DNA from: Korobacter sp036501185
GTDB taxonomy: Bacteria; Acidobacteriota; Terriglobia; Terriglobales; Acidobacteriaceae
NCBI GenBank assembly: GCA_036501185.1
Contig: DASYAU010000014.1
Location: 1-64,000 of the forward strand
DNA: 64,000 nt
Reading direction: 5' to 3'
The notes below the pieces were generated by a model, which was given only the letters and a program-made list of their open reading frames with translations, did not search any database and was not told where the DNA came from. Each line of letters begins with the position of its first letter. The stretch's first letter is position 1. A program made the translations under genes and the position numbers. This document shows, one piece after another, positions 9,032 to 16,412 of this stretch.

Positions 9032-10320
9032 TTTCTTAATTTCGGATCGAGGGCGATGAGCCGGTGGCGCGCTTGCCATTCCTGGTCGGGATGCTTGCCA
9101 TCGGCGATGGCCAGGAACTGCTTATAGAACGCGATCGCGTGCTCTACGTCACGGAGATTATCGTAATTTGTGGCGCGAAGAAAGTAGGTACCCTGATTTT
9201 CAGGATAGAACTGGGCGCGCGCGTCGAGGGCCTTGAGGGAGAGACCGTAGTCTTTGTTCTCGGCGGCGGCGAAGCAGAGATCGTTGTAAGCCTCGCCCAG
9301 CTTGGGGTTGAGCTTGATGGCGATGAGCTCCTGCTGTTCGCTTTCGGCGTTCTTGTGCATGCGGAGCAGAGCGTTTCCATAAAGCTGGTGCAGGAGCGCG
9401 TCGTTGGGTTTGGCATTCACGAGAAGGGCGAACTGCTCGGCGGCGAGAGGAAATTTCCCGGCGACGAGATAAAACTCGGCGGCGGAGCGATGGGCTTCGG
9501 CGTCGTTAGGCAGAAGTTTGAGAGCCGCGTCGTAGGCGGTGGTGGCGTCGTCGTCTTTTTTCTCAGCGGCGAGGACGCGGGCTAGCTCGAGCTGCGCGGT
9601 GGCGTTGGCCGGATCAGCGGCGAGGAGCTTGCGGAGGGCGGTTTCCGCGCCAGGGAGCCGCTGGGTATTCAGGTAAACATTGGCGAGACCGACGATGGCG
9701 TCCCGGGAGTTGGGGTCGAGATCGAGTGCGGCCTTGAATTCACGCTCGGCGGAGGCGTTGTCTTTCGCGGCGGCGTAGAGCAGCGCGGCGCTGAGATGAG
9801 GCTCGGGATCCTTAGGCTTGTACTTGGCGGCCTGCTCGAAAGCGTGCGCGGCTTCCTGCGGATGCTGTGGACCAAGGACGTGGCCTAGCGAAAGCCACGC
9901 GCGATAGTAGCCTTCGTCGGGATGCTCGGTGGGCTTGAGAGTGGTAGCGGCGGCGAGATACTTGGCGGCTTCGGGATCCTTGAGGTGAGCGAGCGAGAGA
10001 CCGAGATTGAGATTGCTCTCGAAGACGTCGGGCTTGGCTTCGACGGAGTGACGATAAGCGTCGGCGGCTTCAGGGAACTTACCCTGCGCGTTATAGACAT
10101 AACCGAGGTCGTACCAGGCGCGGTAGTCCTTGGGATCGGCAGCGACCGCGTCTTTCAAAAGAGGTTCAGCCTCGGGCCAGGATTGCTTCTCGATGGCGGA
10201 CTCGGCCTGGTCGACGGGCGAAGGCGGCGCGGGCTTGGGCGCAGACTTATGAGTTTGCGCGAAGCTGAGGGAGATCAGCAGGAGAAAGACGAACGCAGAG
10301 CGTAGGAGCGCGCGGTGCAT
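9028..10320 (-). CDS. Exported TPR-repeat protein
   Basis: 430 aa, signal peptide at the N-terminus (LLRSAFVFLLLISLSFAQ), then a Pro/Lys linker and about ten tetratricopeptide repeats. The TPR signature is easy to see in units such as WYDLGYVYNAQGKFPEAADAY, repeated every 34 residues or so. TPRs are protein-binding scaffolds; no catalytic domain is present. ATG 10320 lies five bases after the stop of the methyltransferase gene, and its own stop overlaps the next ATG, so it is inside an operon. Likely periplasmic scaffold; partner unknown. Confidence 0.88.
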   Translation of the reverse strand: MHRALLRSAFVFLLLISLSFAQTHKSAPKPAPPSPVDQAESAIEKQSWPEAEPLLKDAVAADPKDYRAWYDLGYVYNAQGKFPEAADAYRHSVEAKPDVFESNLNLGLSLAHLKDPEAAKYLAAATTLKPTEHPDEGYYRAWLSLGHVLGPQHPQEAAHAFEQAAKYKPKDPEPHLSAALLYAAAKDNASAEREFKAALDLDPNSRDAIVGLANVYLNTQRLPGAETALRKLLAADPANATAQLELARVLAAEKKDDDATTAYDAALKLLPNDAEAHRSAAEFYLVAGKFPLAAEQFALLVNAKPNDALLHQLYGNALLRMHKNAESEQQELIAIKLNPKLGEAYNDLCFAAAENKDYGLSLKALDARAQFYPENQGTYFLRATNYDNLRDVEHAIAFYKQFLAIADGKHPDQEWQARHRLIALDPKLRK

Positions 10321-10325
10321 TGAGA

Positions 10326-11081
10326 TCAGGATAACGCAGAGCGGGCGAAGACGCTGGCCACGCCGGTGATGTGCTCTTCGAGATTGCCGTTGTGGGCGTA
10401 GGGGGTGAGCAAGGCGCGAAGTTCACGTTCGAGGTCGGCGCGGCGATCGCCGATTACTTCCGGTGAAGTATTGGACATGGTGTGAGAGCGCTGGATGACG
10501 TCTTCGAGCGGAGTGGTTTGCAAGTGAGGAACGCGGATTTCGGTTACTTTGTGGAGTGGGGAGCCGGCGAAAAAATCGGTGCCATCGAGGCCGTAATGGG
10601 AGTGGTCGAGGGCAGCATAGCGTTCGCGAACCTCGATGAAGAGCTTGGCCCACGGGGTGAGATCGCGGTCGGTGGATGCGCCACAGACGAGGATGCGGCC
10701 AGCGGGCGCGAGGAGGCGATCGAGGGCAGCGATGGCGGGATCGCGGTCGAGCCAGTGCAGGGCGCGGCCGATGGTAATGACGTCGAAAGCGTTGGAAGAG
10801 ACGAAGTCTTCGAGGCGCGATTTGTGGAGCGAGAGAGCGGTGCCGGCATTTGCGGCGGCCTCGCGAGCGGCGGCGAGCATGTTGGGTTCGGGATCGACGC
10901 CTTCGACGCGAGCCACGGAGGGAGCGAAACCGATGGCGAGGAGGCCGGGTCCGCAGGCTACGTCGAGGAGCTTGTCGCTTTTTCCAAATTGCAGTTCGCG
11001 GGCTACGGTGGAGAAGAACTCAGGAGTGTAGGGTTCGCGATACCGGGCGTAGGTGTTCGCAGTACTGGAGAAACGGCCCAT
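10326..11081 (-). CDS. Class I SAM-dependent methyltransferase
   Basis: 251 aa. SAM-binding motif I is LLDVACGPGLLA, followed by the acidic end of beta-2 in VEGVDPEPNM; the later DVITIGRALHWLD corresponds to the motif II/III region of Methyltransf_11 proteins. The N-terminus (FSSTANTYARYREPYTPEFF) matches the usual capping segment of this group, which includes small-molecule methyltransferases of the trans-aconitate type; the substrate cannot be assigned. First gene of the five-gene minus-strand operon, so its promoter should lie in 11082-11193. Confidence 0.87.
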   Translation of the reverse strand: MGRFSSTANTYARYREPYTPEFFSTVARELQFGKSDKLLDVACGPGLLAIGFAPSVARVEGVDPEPNMLAAAREAAANAGTALSLHKSRLEDFVSSNAFDVITIGRALHWLDRDPAIAALDRLLAPAGRILVCGASTDRDLTPWAKLFIEVRERYAALDHSHYGLDGTDFFAGSPLHKVTEIRVPHLQTTPLEDVIQRSHTMSNTSPEVIGDRRADLERELRALLTPYAHNGNLEEHITGVASVFARSALS

Positions 11082-11100
11082 GATTTAGTTTAGTCCCGAA

Positions 11101-11150
11101 CAGCAGGTCCTTCGTCGCTACGCTCCTCTGGTTGACAAGAGAGAGTAAGG
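11101..11150. repeat. Family B intergenic element (degenerate)
   Basis: GGTCCTTCGTCGCTACGCTCC followed by GGTTGACAAGAG resembles the CCTTCGACT...TTCGCTCAGGATGACA elements at 11738, 21484, 26211 and 26291, but lacks a long internal stem. It sits in the 112-bp gap upstream of the methyltransferase operon. Confidence 0.5.
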
Positions 11151-11193
11151 GAGACCGAAGCGGAGTTGCGGGCTAAAACATTGAGTCGTGGAG

Positions 11194-11718
11194 CTATGGT
11201 TCGCGGGCGAAGAGCAGGAGCGGCTTGTCGTGATAGGTGACTTGCTGCTCTTGGCGGTAGCCGCATTTCTTCGCAACGTTGATGGAGGCGGTGTTGGGCG
11301 GATCGATGATGCAGGCGGTGCGCTTGGAGCCATGCTGTTTGTCGAACCATGCGAGGGCGGCTTGGACGGCTTCGGTGGCGTAACCCTTGCCGTGGACACG
11401 GGAGCAGAGGATCCATCCGATTTCGGGCGCGAGCTGCGCGGGCGGATGAAGATCGCGATGAAGATCCATGAATCCGATTTCTCCGGCGTACTCGCCAGTT
11501 TCTTTTTCGATCAATGCCCATTCACCAAAGCCGAAGAGAGCCCATTGTCCGGCGTGGCGGAAGATGCGCGCCCAGGATTCTTCGGAGGTGAAGGGCTTAT
11601 CGCGGATGTGCTTGATGACTTGCGGGTCGTTCCACATGGCGCAGGAGGCGTCGAAATCGGAGAGTTGGTAGCCGCGCAAAGTGAGGCGAGGAGTTTCGAG
11701 AGTGGGGACTTGGAGCAT
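11194..11718 (-). CDS. GNAT-family N-acetyltransferase (RimJ/RimL-like)
   Basis: 174 aa. The opening LETPRLTLRGYQLSDF is typical of the RimJ/RimL/Acetyltransf_3 group, which acetylates protein N-termini or small amines with acetyl-CoA. The acetyl-CoA pyrophosphate loop is VHGKGYATEAV, and the region DPPNTASINVAKKCGY is the conserved motif B of this subgroup. Start is ATG 11718. It is separated by repeat DNA on both sides and seems monocistronic. Substrate unknown. Confidence 0.88.
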   Translation of the reverse strand: MLQVPTLETPRLTLRGYQLSDFDASCAMWNDPQVIKHIRDKPFTSEESWARIFRHAGQWALFGFGEWALIEKETGEYAGEIGFMDLHRDLHPPAQLAPEIGWILCSRVHGKGYATEAVQAALAWFDKQHGSKRTACIIDPPNTASINVAKKCGYRQEQQVTYHDKPLLLFAREP

Positions 11719-11737
11719 GGGGAGAGTTTAACCGCAA

Positions 11738-11792
11738 GGTCCTTCGACTGCGAATCCACATCGGTATGCGGATTCTTCGCCCAGGATGACAA
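11738..11792. repeat. Family B intergenic element
   Basis: GGTCCTTCGACTGCG, an internal stem AATCCACATCGGTATGCGGATT with arms about 8 bp, then CTTCGCCCAGGATGACA. It lies between the GNAT gene and the end of the radical SAM gene. The same order of words appears at 26211-26264. Confidence 0.75.
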
Positions 11793-11800
11793 TCAAAGAA

Positions 11801-13357
11801 TCAGGCGGTTTTGGCGTTGAGCTTGGGGGAATAGAAGGCGGCGTTCTGGCGGCCGCGGGCGGCTTCGCGGGCGAATGAAATTAAATGATGCGAGACGAGG
11901 GAGACGTGGATGACGTCTTCGATGTCGAGTTGGCGGAGCGCGGGCCATGCCATGCGCCAGAATGTGCGGCGGTAGTCGCCGCGGAGGCCGACGATCCAAA
12001 TAAGCTTGGCCAGCGTGGTGAAGCCGCGGAGCATGTTGCGCAGGTTTGCCTTGCCGCTGGGTGGAGGCTGCACGCGGTTAGGGTACGTGTGTTGCTGCTG
12101 GTGGGCGAAGCGGGCGTAAATTTTTTCCGGCGTGAACGCGGTTTGAAAGGTGTGGCGCCAGGCGGAGACCACTTCGTCGTAGGGCATTAAGAATTCGACG
12201 TTGGATTCGCGGCCGGACGCAGGGTTGAGGCGATTGGTGGCTTGCAGGCGGCGATAGAGCGGGGTGCGCGGCAGCGCTTCGAGCAGGTTGATGGTGAGGA
12301 CGGGGATTTGCGATTTGTCGATGAAGTCGAGGATGCGGCCGGGGCTGTCGGGGGTGTCGCTGTCGAGGCCCATGATCATGCCGCTGACGACTTCGATGCC
12401 GTAGCTGTTGAGGAGCTGGATGGATTCGAGGATCGGGATGGTGTTGTTGTGATCCTTGGAGATGAGGTGGAGGGCCGCCGGGTCGGGAGTTTCGATGCCG
12501 ACGAAGATGGTCCAGAAATCGGCTTCGCGCATGAGAGCGAGGAGGTCGGGCGATTTGACGATGTTGAGCGTGGCTTCGCAGGCGAACTCGACGGGGTAGT
12601 TATTCTTCTTCTGCCAGGCGACGAGGTGGGGAAGAAGATCGAGGGCGGCTTTGCGGTTGCCGACGAAGTTGTCGTCGACGAAATAGACAGCGCCGATACA
12701 GCCGCCAGCGACGATGGCGTCGAGCTCTTTGAGGATTTGTTCTGGCGTTTTGAGTCGGGGATTGCGGCCGTAGAGCTCGGGGATGTCGCAGAACTCGCAG
12801 CGATAGGGGCAGCCGCTGGAGAACTGGACATTCGCGAGGAAGTACTTCGACATCGGCGCGAGGTCGTAGGCGGGCGTGGGGAAGTCGGAGAGCGGGATGC
12901 GGTCTTTCGCTTCCAAACGAACCTGCTCGGGCGGGCGCGCGGTGGAGAGTTCGAGCGCAGCGATTAGGGCGGTGGTGGCGTCGCCGAGTTCGCCGATGTG
13001 GAGGTAGTCGAAGTCGGGATAGTACTCGGCACATCCGCTGACGCTGGGGCCGCCGAGGGCGGTGACTTTTCCGAACGAGTGAGCGCGCGCGTTGATGGCG
13101 TTGATCTGGCGGCGTTGGATGTGCATGCCGCTGGTGAGAACGGCGTGGGCCCAGCGATAGTCGGCGTCAGAGGCGGGGCGAACGTTCTCGTCGATGAAGC
13201 GGACTTCCCAATGCTTTGGCAGATACGCAGCGATGACGAGCAGGCCTTGCGGCGGCATGAAAGCTTTTACGCCGAGCAGAGGATAGGCGTTATCGAAGGT
13301 GCCAAAAGATTTCTCGTAGCGCGGAAACACGCACAGAATGCGGCGAGCCGTGGGCAT
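11801..13357 (-). CDS. hpnP: B12-binding radical SAM protein, probable hopanoid C-2 methylase HpnP
   Basis: 518 aa. An N-terminal cobalamin-binding Rossmann region (about 1-150) contains FMPPQGLLVIAAYLP and VALGGPSVS-like text. The radical SAM domain carries Cys183, Cys187 and Cys190 in SGCPYRCEFCDI. The C-terminus has the DUF4070-type extension. The overall wording (RILCVFPRYEKSFGTF, YGRNPRLKTPEQI, VYFVDDNFVGNRKAALDLLPHL, HTYPNRVQPP) matches my recollection of HpnP, which methylates hopanoids at C-2 using SAM and cobalamin; acidobacterial HpnP is documented. Related DUF4070 enzymes with other substrates exist, so HpnP is a strong but not certain call. No other hopanoid gene is in the window. 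Confidence 0.75.
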   Translation of the reverse strand: MPTARRILCVFPRYEKSFGTFDNAYPLLGVKAFMPPQGLLVIAAYLPKHWEVRFIDENVRPASDADYRWAHAVLTSGMHIQRRQINAINARAHSFGKVTALGGPSVSGCAEYYPDFDYLHIGELGDATTALIAALELSTARPPEQVRLEAKDRIPLSDFPTPAYDLAPMSKYFLANVQFSSGCPYRCEFCDIPELYGRNPRLKTPEQILKELDAIVAGGCIGAVYFVDDNFVGNRKAALDLLPHLVAWQKKNNYPVEFACEATLNIVKSPDLLALMREADFWTIFVGIETPDPAALHLISKDHNNTIPILESIQLLNSYGIEVVSGMIMGLDSDTPDSPGRILDFIDKSQIPVLTINLLEALPRTPLYRRLQATNRLNPASGRESNVEFLMPYDEVVSAWRHTFQTAFTPEKIYARFAHQQQHTYPNRVQPPPSGKANLRNMLRGFTTLAKLIWIVGLRGDYRRTFWRMAWPALRQLDIEDVIHVSLVSHHLISFAREAARGRQNAAFYSPKLNAKTA

Positions 13358-13397
13358 GGGGTAGGGAGAGTATAGCGCGGGAGGCGGTTGGAATGCC

Positions 13398-13478
13398 GTC
13401 CCCTGACGGGGACTCGGTTTAGTGCGGCGCGTTACCCGGACTTACGTCCGGGGCTAACTTATTGGGTGCCTACGGCAC
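13398..13478. repeat. Mini-hairpin cluster (family A variant)
   Basis: Three perfect hairpins in a row: GTCCCC-TGAC-GGGGAC (13398-13413), CCCGGAC-TTAC-GTCCGGG (13435-13452) and GTGCC-TAC-GGCAC (13466-13478). Stems differ but the T-start loops are alike. Confidence 0.7.
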
Positions 13479-13480
13479 TG

Positions 13481-13570
13481 AAACTCGCGATCCCGTACAG
13501 CATTGGAATTCGCGATCTCGTGCAGCAGACTGAATTCCCGATTTCGTGGGGTGCTGAATTTCGCTATCTA
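13481..13570. repeat. Degenerate 26-bp tandem repeat
   Basis: Units begin AAACTCGCGATC (13481), AATTCGCGATCTC (13507), AATTCCCGATTTC (13533) and AATTTCGCTATC (13557), with lengths 26, 26, 24 and a partial unit. The last unit overlaps the stop codon of the minus-strand EamA-like gene. Confidence 0.65.
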
Positions 13571-13948
13571 GAACGATAGGAGGGCTACGCCGGCGGCTAC
13601 CAGGACGGCGGCGAACATGCGGCGGCGGTCGACGTTTTCGTGGAGGAAGATTTTGGCGGCAAAGGCGTTGGTGATGAACGTTAGCGAGGCGGAGGCGGGG
13701 ACGACGAGGCTGACGTCGCCCCAGGAGAGGGCGATCATGAGGCTGAAAAACGCCATGGCCATGAAGAAGAGGCCCATCATGAAGCTGGGGCTGGTGACGA
13801 CGCGGCGGATGACGTAGCCGAGACCGCGTGCACGGCGGAGCTGGCCGACGTCGCCGATGACTTTCATGGCGTGGGACTGGAGGATGTCTCCGGCGGTGGA
13901 GGAGATGACAACGAGGAAGATGAAGCTCCAGGTGTAGAGGTCTCTCAT
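13568..13948 (-). CDS. Small EamA/DMT-type membrane protein, second of a pair
   Basis: 126 aa with four predicted membrane helices (for example WSFIFLVVISSTAGDIL, FMMGLFFMAMAFFSLMIAL and the final FAAVLVAAGVALLSF). It matches half of a drug/metabolite transporter (EamA fold, SMR-like size), with the conserved helix pair LVVPASASLTFITNAFAAKIFLHE. ATG 13948 overlaps the stop of the preceding gene as ATGA, so the two are made together and probably pair as a heterodimer, like EmrE-family or ArnE/ArnF proteins. Substrate unknown; downstream lies the HpnP-like gene, 210 bp away. Confidence 0.8.
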   Translation of the reverse strand: MRDLYTWSFIFLVVISSTAGDILQSHAMKVIGDVGQLRRARGLGYVIRRVVTSPSFMMGLFFMAMAFFSLMIALSWGDVSLVVPASASLTFITNAFAAKIFLHENVDRRRMFAAVLVAAGVALLSF

Positions 13949-14364
13949 CCGCGGACCTCGGCAATCTCGGGGGCGGGACGTTTCTCGCGCTTGGTGATAT
14001 GCGATCCGGTGGCAACGAAGCCGACACCGGCGACGATGAGGACAATGCCTATCCAGCGAACCGGGCTCACATACTCATGCAGGAGGAACTTAGCGATCAC
14101 AGCGACGAGAATGTAGCCGAGAGCGCTGGCGGGAAGAACGTAGGTGAGGTCGGCCCAGGAGAGCGAAGTGAGATAGCTGGCGAAGTAGCCGAGGAGGAGC
14201 AGGATGCCGAGATCGACCCAGGGATTGAGGAAGGTGAGTTCGACATGCCACCACTGGCTGAGGGAGATCTCGCCGAATTGCTTCATGCCGCGGGAGAGGG
14301 AGCAATCGCCGACGGCGCCGAAAACGACCACCGCGAGAAGAACAAGATAGCGCTTAAAACTCAA
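13945..14364 (-). CDS. Small EamA/DMT-type membrane protein, first of a pair
   Basis: 139 aa, four predicted helices: LVLLAVVVFGAVGDCSL, WVDLGILLLLGYFASYL, LTYVLPASALGYILVAVIA, and IGIVLIVAGVGFVATG. Both members share the arrangement SWxDxxxVxPAS, so they are homologous halves. The start is TTG 14364 with AAGGAAGG a few bases upstream; no in-frame ATG lies before the first helix. The basic cytoplasmic tail follows helix 4. Stop and next ATG overlap (ATGA 13945-13948). Confidence 0.8.
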   Translation of the reverse strand: MSFKRYLVLLAVVVFGAVGDCSLSRGMKQFGEISLSQWWHVELTFLNPWVDLGILLLLGYFASYLTSLSWADLTYVLPASALGYILVAVIAKFLLHEYVSPVRWIGIVLIVAGVGFVATGSHITKREKRPAPEIAEVRG

Positions 14365-14410
14365 CGGCCTTCCTTACTCCTTAAGATGCAATTCCATTAG
14401 AACACAGCAG

Positions 14411-14475
14411 CAGGGGCTGAAGCCCCTTGTGCTGCGAGTCATAACAGCAGCGCTAAACGCCGCCCTGATACAAAG
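14411..14475. repeat. Mini-hairpin intergenic element (family A)
   Basis: GGGGC-TGAA-GCCCC at 14413-14426, then a degenerate CAGCGC-TAAA-CGCCG hairpin and CCCTGATACAA. Same order as at 5460 and 16332. Confidence 0.8.
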
Positions 14476-14592
14476 CGCTCGGAGGCTGATGTCGTGGGAT
14501 TGCGGGAGAGGTTTTGGGTGCCAGGTTTCAGGAAAGCTAAAAGAAAACGGCGGGACATTGCCCGCCGCTGGAGAGGAAGAGAGCTTGTTGCA

Positions 14593-15315
14593 TTAGCGGG
14601 TGCCTTCGGCTACTGCGGGTTGGTCGCGCCACCTGTCGTATTCGGAGTAGACCATGATATGGAAGCAGTAGTGGCGGCGTTCTTCTTCGGGTTCGACCAG
14701 GCCGAGAGCCTTTAAGTTCGCTAAGTAATTTTCGATCCAGCGATGCTGGGCGGTGGTAAGGCCTCCGCGCTGGAGATCTACGGTGGTGCCGGCGAGGTGA
14801 GAAGAGATGATGTCGCCGGACTCGGGAGCGGCATTGCGATTATGGCGGCGAAGCTTGCGCTGAACCTGCACGGTGCGGACGGCGGAGTTTAGTTGCAGCG
14901 CCACGCCGAATTCATCGTAGTAGTCCTTAGACATGTCTTCGACGAAATCGACGGTCCAGGGACGGGCATAGGCGCGATCGATGGGCAAACCCTTGGCAAT
15001 GTGGAGGTGGTCGGACTCTGCAAAAGGAGCGAGGCTGCCATCGGCCTTAAGCTCTTCAAGCTCAGTGTTGTTTTTGATGGGGGGCAGGTTCATTTCCGAC
15101 ATCTGCTCGTTCTGGAGCAGCATGGATTCGTGGGTCGGACGGAAGAGCGGGTTCCAAAGAGTGTTCTTGATGTGGGCGCGGACGCGGCGCAAGCGGGTCG
15201 ACTTGACGTGGGTTTTTTGCGGCGCGGTGTGGATGATGGCTAACGCCTGGGAGGCGAGCGCCATGACGCAGAGAAAGAGGAAAGCCAGTTGGGCCCGGCG
15301 AGAAATCATGCGCAA
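14593..15315 (-). CDS. DUF5715-like exported protein with M15-peptidase-like motif
   Basis: About 240 aa. N-terminal signal sequence (LAFLFLCVMALASQALA). The C-terminal half contains LNSAVRTVQVQRKL, then ISSHLAGTTVDLQ, resembling the S-x-H-x2-G-x-A-x-D zinc motif of D-Ala-D-Ala peptidases (M15/VanX-like), and a later CFHIMVYSEY with another potential His ligand. Ala at the A position is replaced by Thr. I recall this layout as DUF5715; peptidoglycan binding or cleavage is inference. The start is TTG 15315 with GGAG six bases upstream; ATG 15309 is the alternative. Periplasmic location inferred. A 254-bp gap to sdhB shows no further gene. Confidence 0.75.
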   Translation of the reverse strand: MRMISRRAQLAFLFLCVMALASQALAIIHTAPQKTHVKSTRLRRVRAHIKNTLWNPLFRPTHESMLLQNEQMSEMNLPPIKNNTELEELKADGSLAPFAESDHLHIAKGLPIDRAYARPWTVDFVEDMSKDYYDEFGVALQLNSAVRTVQVQRKLRRHNRNAAPESGDIISSHLAGTTVDLQRGGLTTAQHRWIENYLANLKALGLVEPEEERRHYCFHIMVYSEYDRWRDQPAVAEGTR

Positions 15316-15569
15316 AAGTTACTCCACCGTTAAAGTCGCCGCTTGGCAATGCGAATAGTAGTGCGTTCTACAAGGAAATACGATGCAAAACTGGGCTGCG
15401 GCTCTGCCCGGGAGTGCATCCCCGAATGGGCCATGGGACTATGTCTTTTGGCTCAAACGAAGTGTCAGGATAACAAAGAGGCGGGCTGGAAGTGTAGGGA
15501 AATCCAGAGACTTAGGTTCGTTTCTAAAGACGACGACCCCGCGCTGGACGGGGCCGCAGAGGAAAGCGA

Positions 15570-16316
15570 TTAGCGGGTGAAAATGTCTTTGACGGCCTGC
15601 TTCATGACCTGGCCGGCTACGTTGGAGATGGACTTCGTCAGGGGGATATCCTTCGGGCAGACCTCGACGCAGTTCTGGGCGTAGCCACATTCCTGGATGC
15701 CGCCGTCGCCCATTAGGGCGTGGAGGCGTTCGGACTTGAGGGCCTTGCCGGTTTCGTGCTCGTTGAAGAGACGGACTTGCGAAATGGTGGCGGCGCCGAC
15801 GAAGCCGGTGCTGTCGTTGAATTGTGGGCAGGCCTCCATGCAGCAGCAGCAGGAGATGCAGCGCGAGAGCGGGTACATCTCTTCCTGGAGTTCAGGGGCC
15901 ATGCGCGGGCCGGAGCCGAGGTCGTAGGTGCCGTCGACCGGGACCCAGGCTTTGACGGCCTTGAGGTTCTCAAAGAGGACGCTGCGGTCGACGGCGAGAT
16001 CGCGGACGACAGGGAACTTGGAGAACGGCTCGAGGCGGATCGGCTGCTCGAGCTTATCGACGAGGGCGGAACACGCCATGCGCGCTTTGCCGTTGATGAG
16101 CATGGCGCAGGAGCCGCAGACCTCTTCGAGACAGTTGGAGTCGTAGGTGATGGGCGTGCTCTTCTTGCCGTCGCGGGTGACGGGGTTGAGGGCGATGTCC
16201 ATGAGGCTGGAAATGACGTTCATGCCGGGTTTCCACGGCAGTTCGAACTCTTCCCAGACGGGCTTGGCATCGGGATTGGCCTGGCGTTTGATTTTGAAGA
16301 TTACGGTCTTTGCCAT
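15570..16316 (-). CDS. sdhB: Succinate dehydrogenase iron-sulfur subunit
   Basis: 248 aa. Carries electrons from the flavoprotein to the quinone. [2Fe-2S] ligands are Cys62, Cys67, Cys70 and Cys82 (NCLEEVCGSC...MAC). The [4Fe-4S] and [3Fe-4S] clusters use CISCCCCMEACPQF (from Cys153) and CGYAQNCVEVCPKDIPL (from Cys210). Cytoplasmic face of the inner membrane. ATG 16316. Last gene of sdhCAB, separated from sdhA by 96 bp that hold a mini-hairpin element, which may affect the relative expression of the subunit. Confidence 0.95.
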   Translation of the reverse strand: MAKTVIFKIKRQANPDAKPVWEEFELPWKPGMNVISSLMDIALNPVTRDGKKSTPITYDSNCLEEVCGSCAMLINGKARMACSALVDKLEQPIRLEPFSKFPVVRDLAVDRSVLFENLKAVKAWVPVDGTYDLGSGPRMAPELQEEMYPLSRCISCCCCMEACPQFNDSTGFVGAATISQVRLFNEHETGKALKSERLHALMGDGGIQECGYAQNCVEVCPKDIPLTKSISNVAGQVMKQAVKDIFTR

Positions 16317-16331
16317 TTGGTCCGTTGACCT

Positions 16332-16395
16332 CAGGGGCTAAAGCCCCAGATGATTGCGTTCTATCGGCAGCGCTAAAGCGATGCCATGCTACAAA
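16332..16395. repeat. Mini-hairpin element (family A) inside the sdh operon
   Basis: GGGGC-TAAA-GCCCC (16334-16347) and GGCAGCGC-TAAA-GCGATGCC (16366-16385, one mismatch), then ATGCTACAAAC. It fills the gap between sdhA and sdhB. Confidence 0.8.
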
Positions 16396-16412
16396 CCTAA
16401 AATAAAAAATCG

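Noticed and set aside
15533..15557. GC-rich hairpin after sdhB as terminator
   Set aside because: The stem CCCCG/CGGGG is short and the minus-strand tail has no T-run, so I do not call it a terminator.
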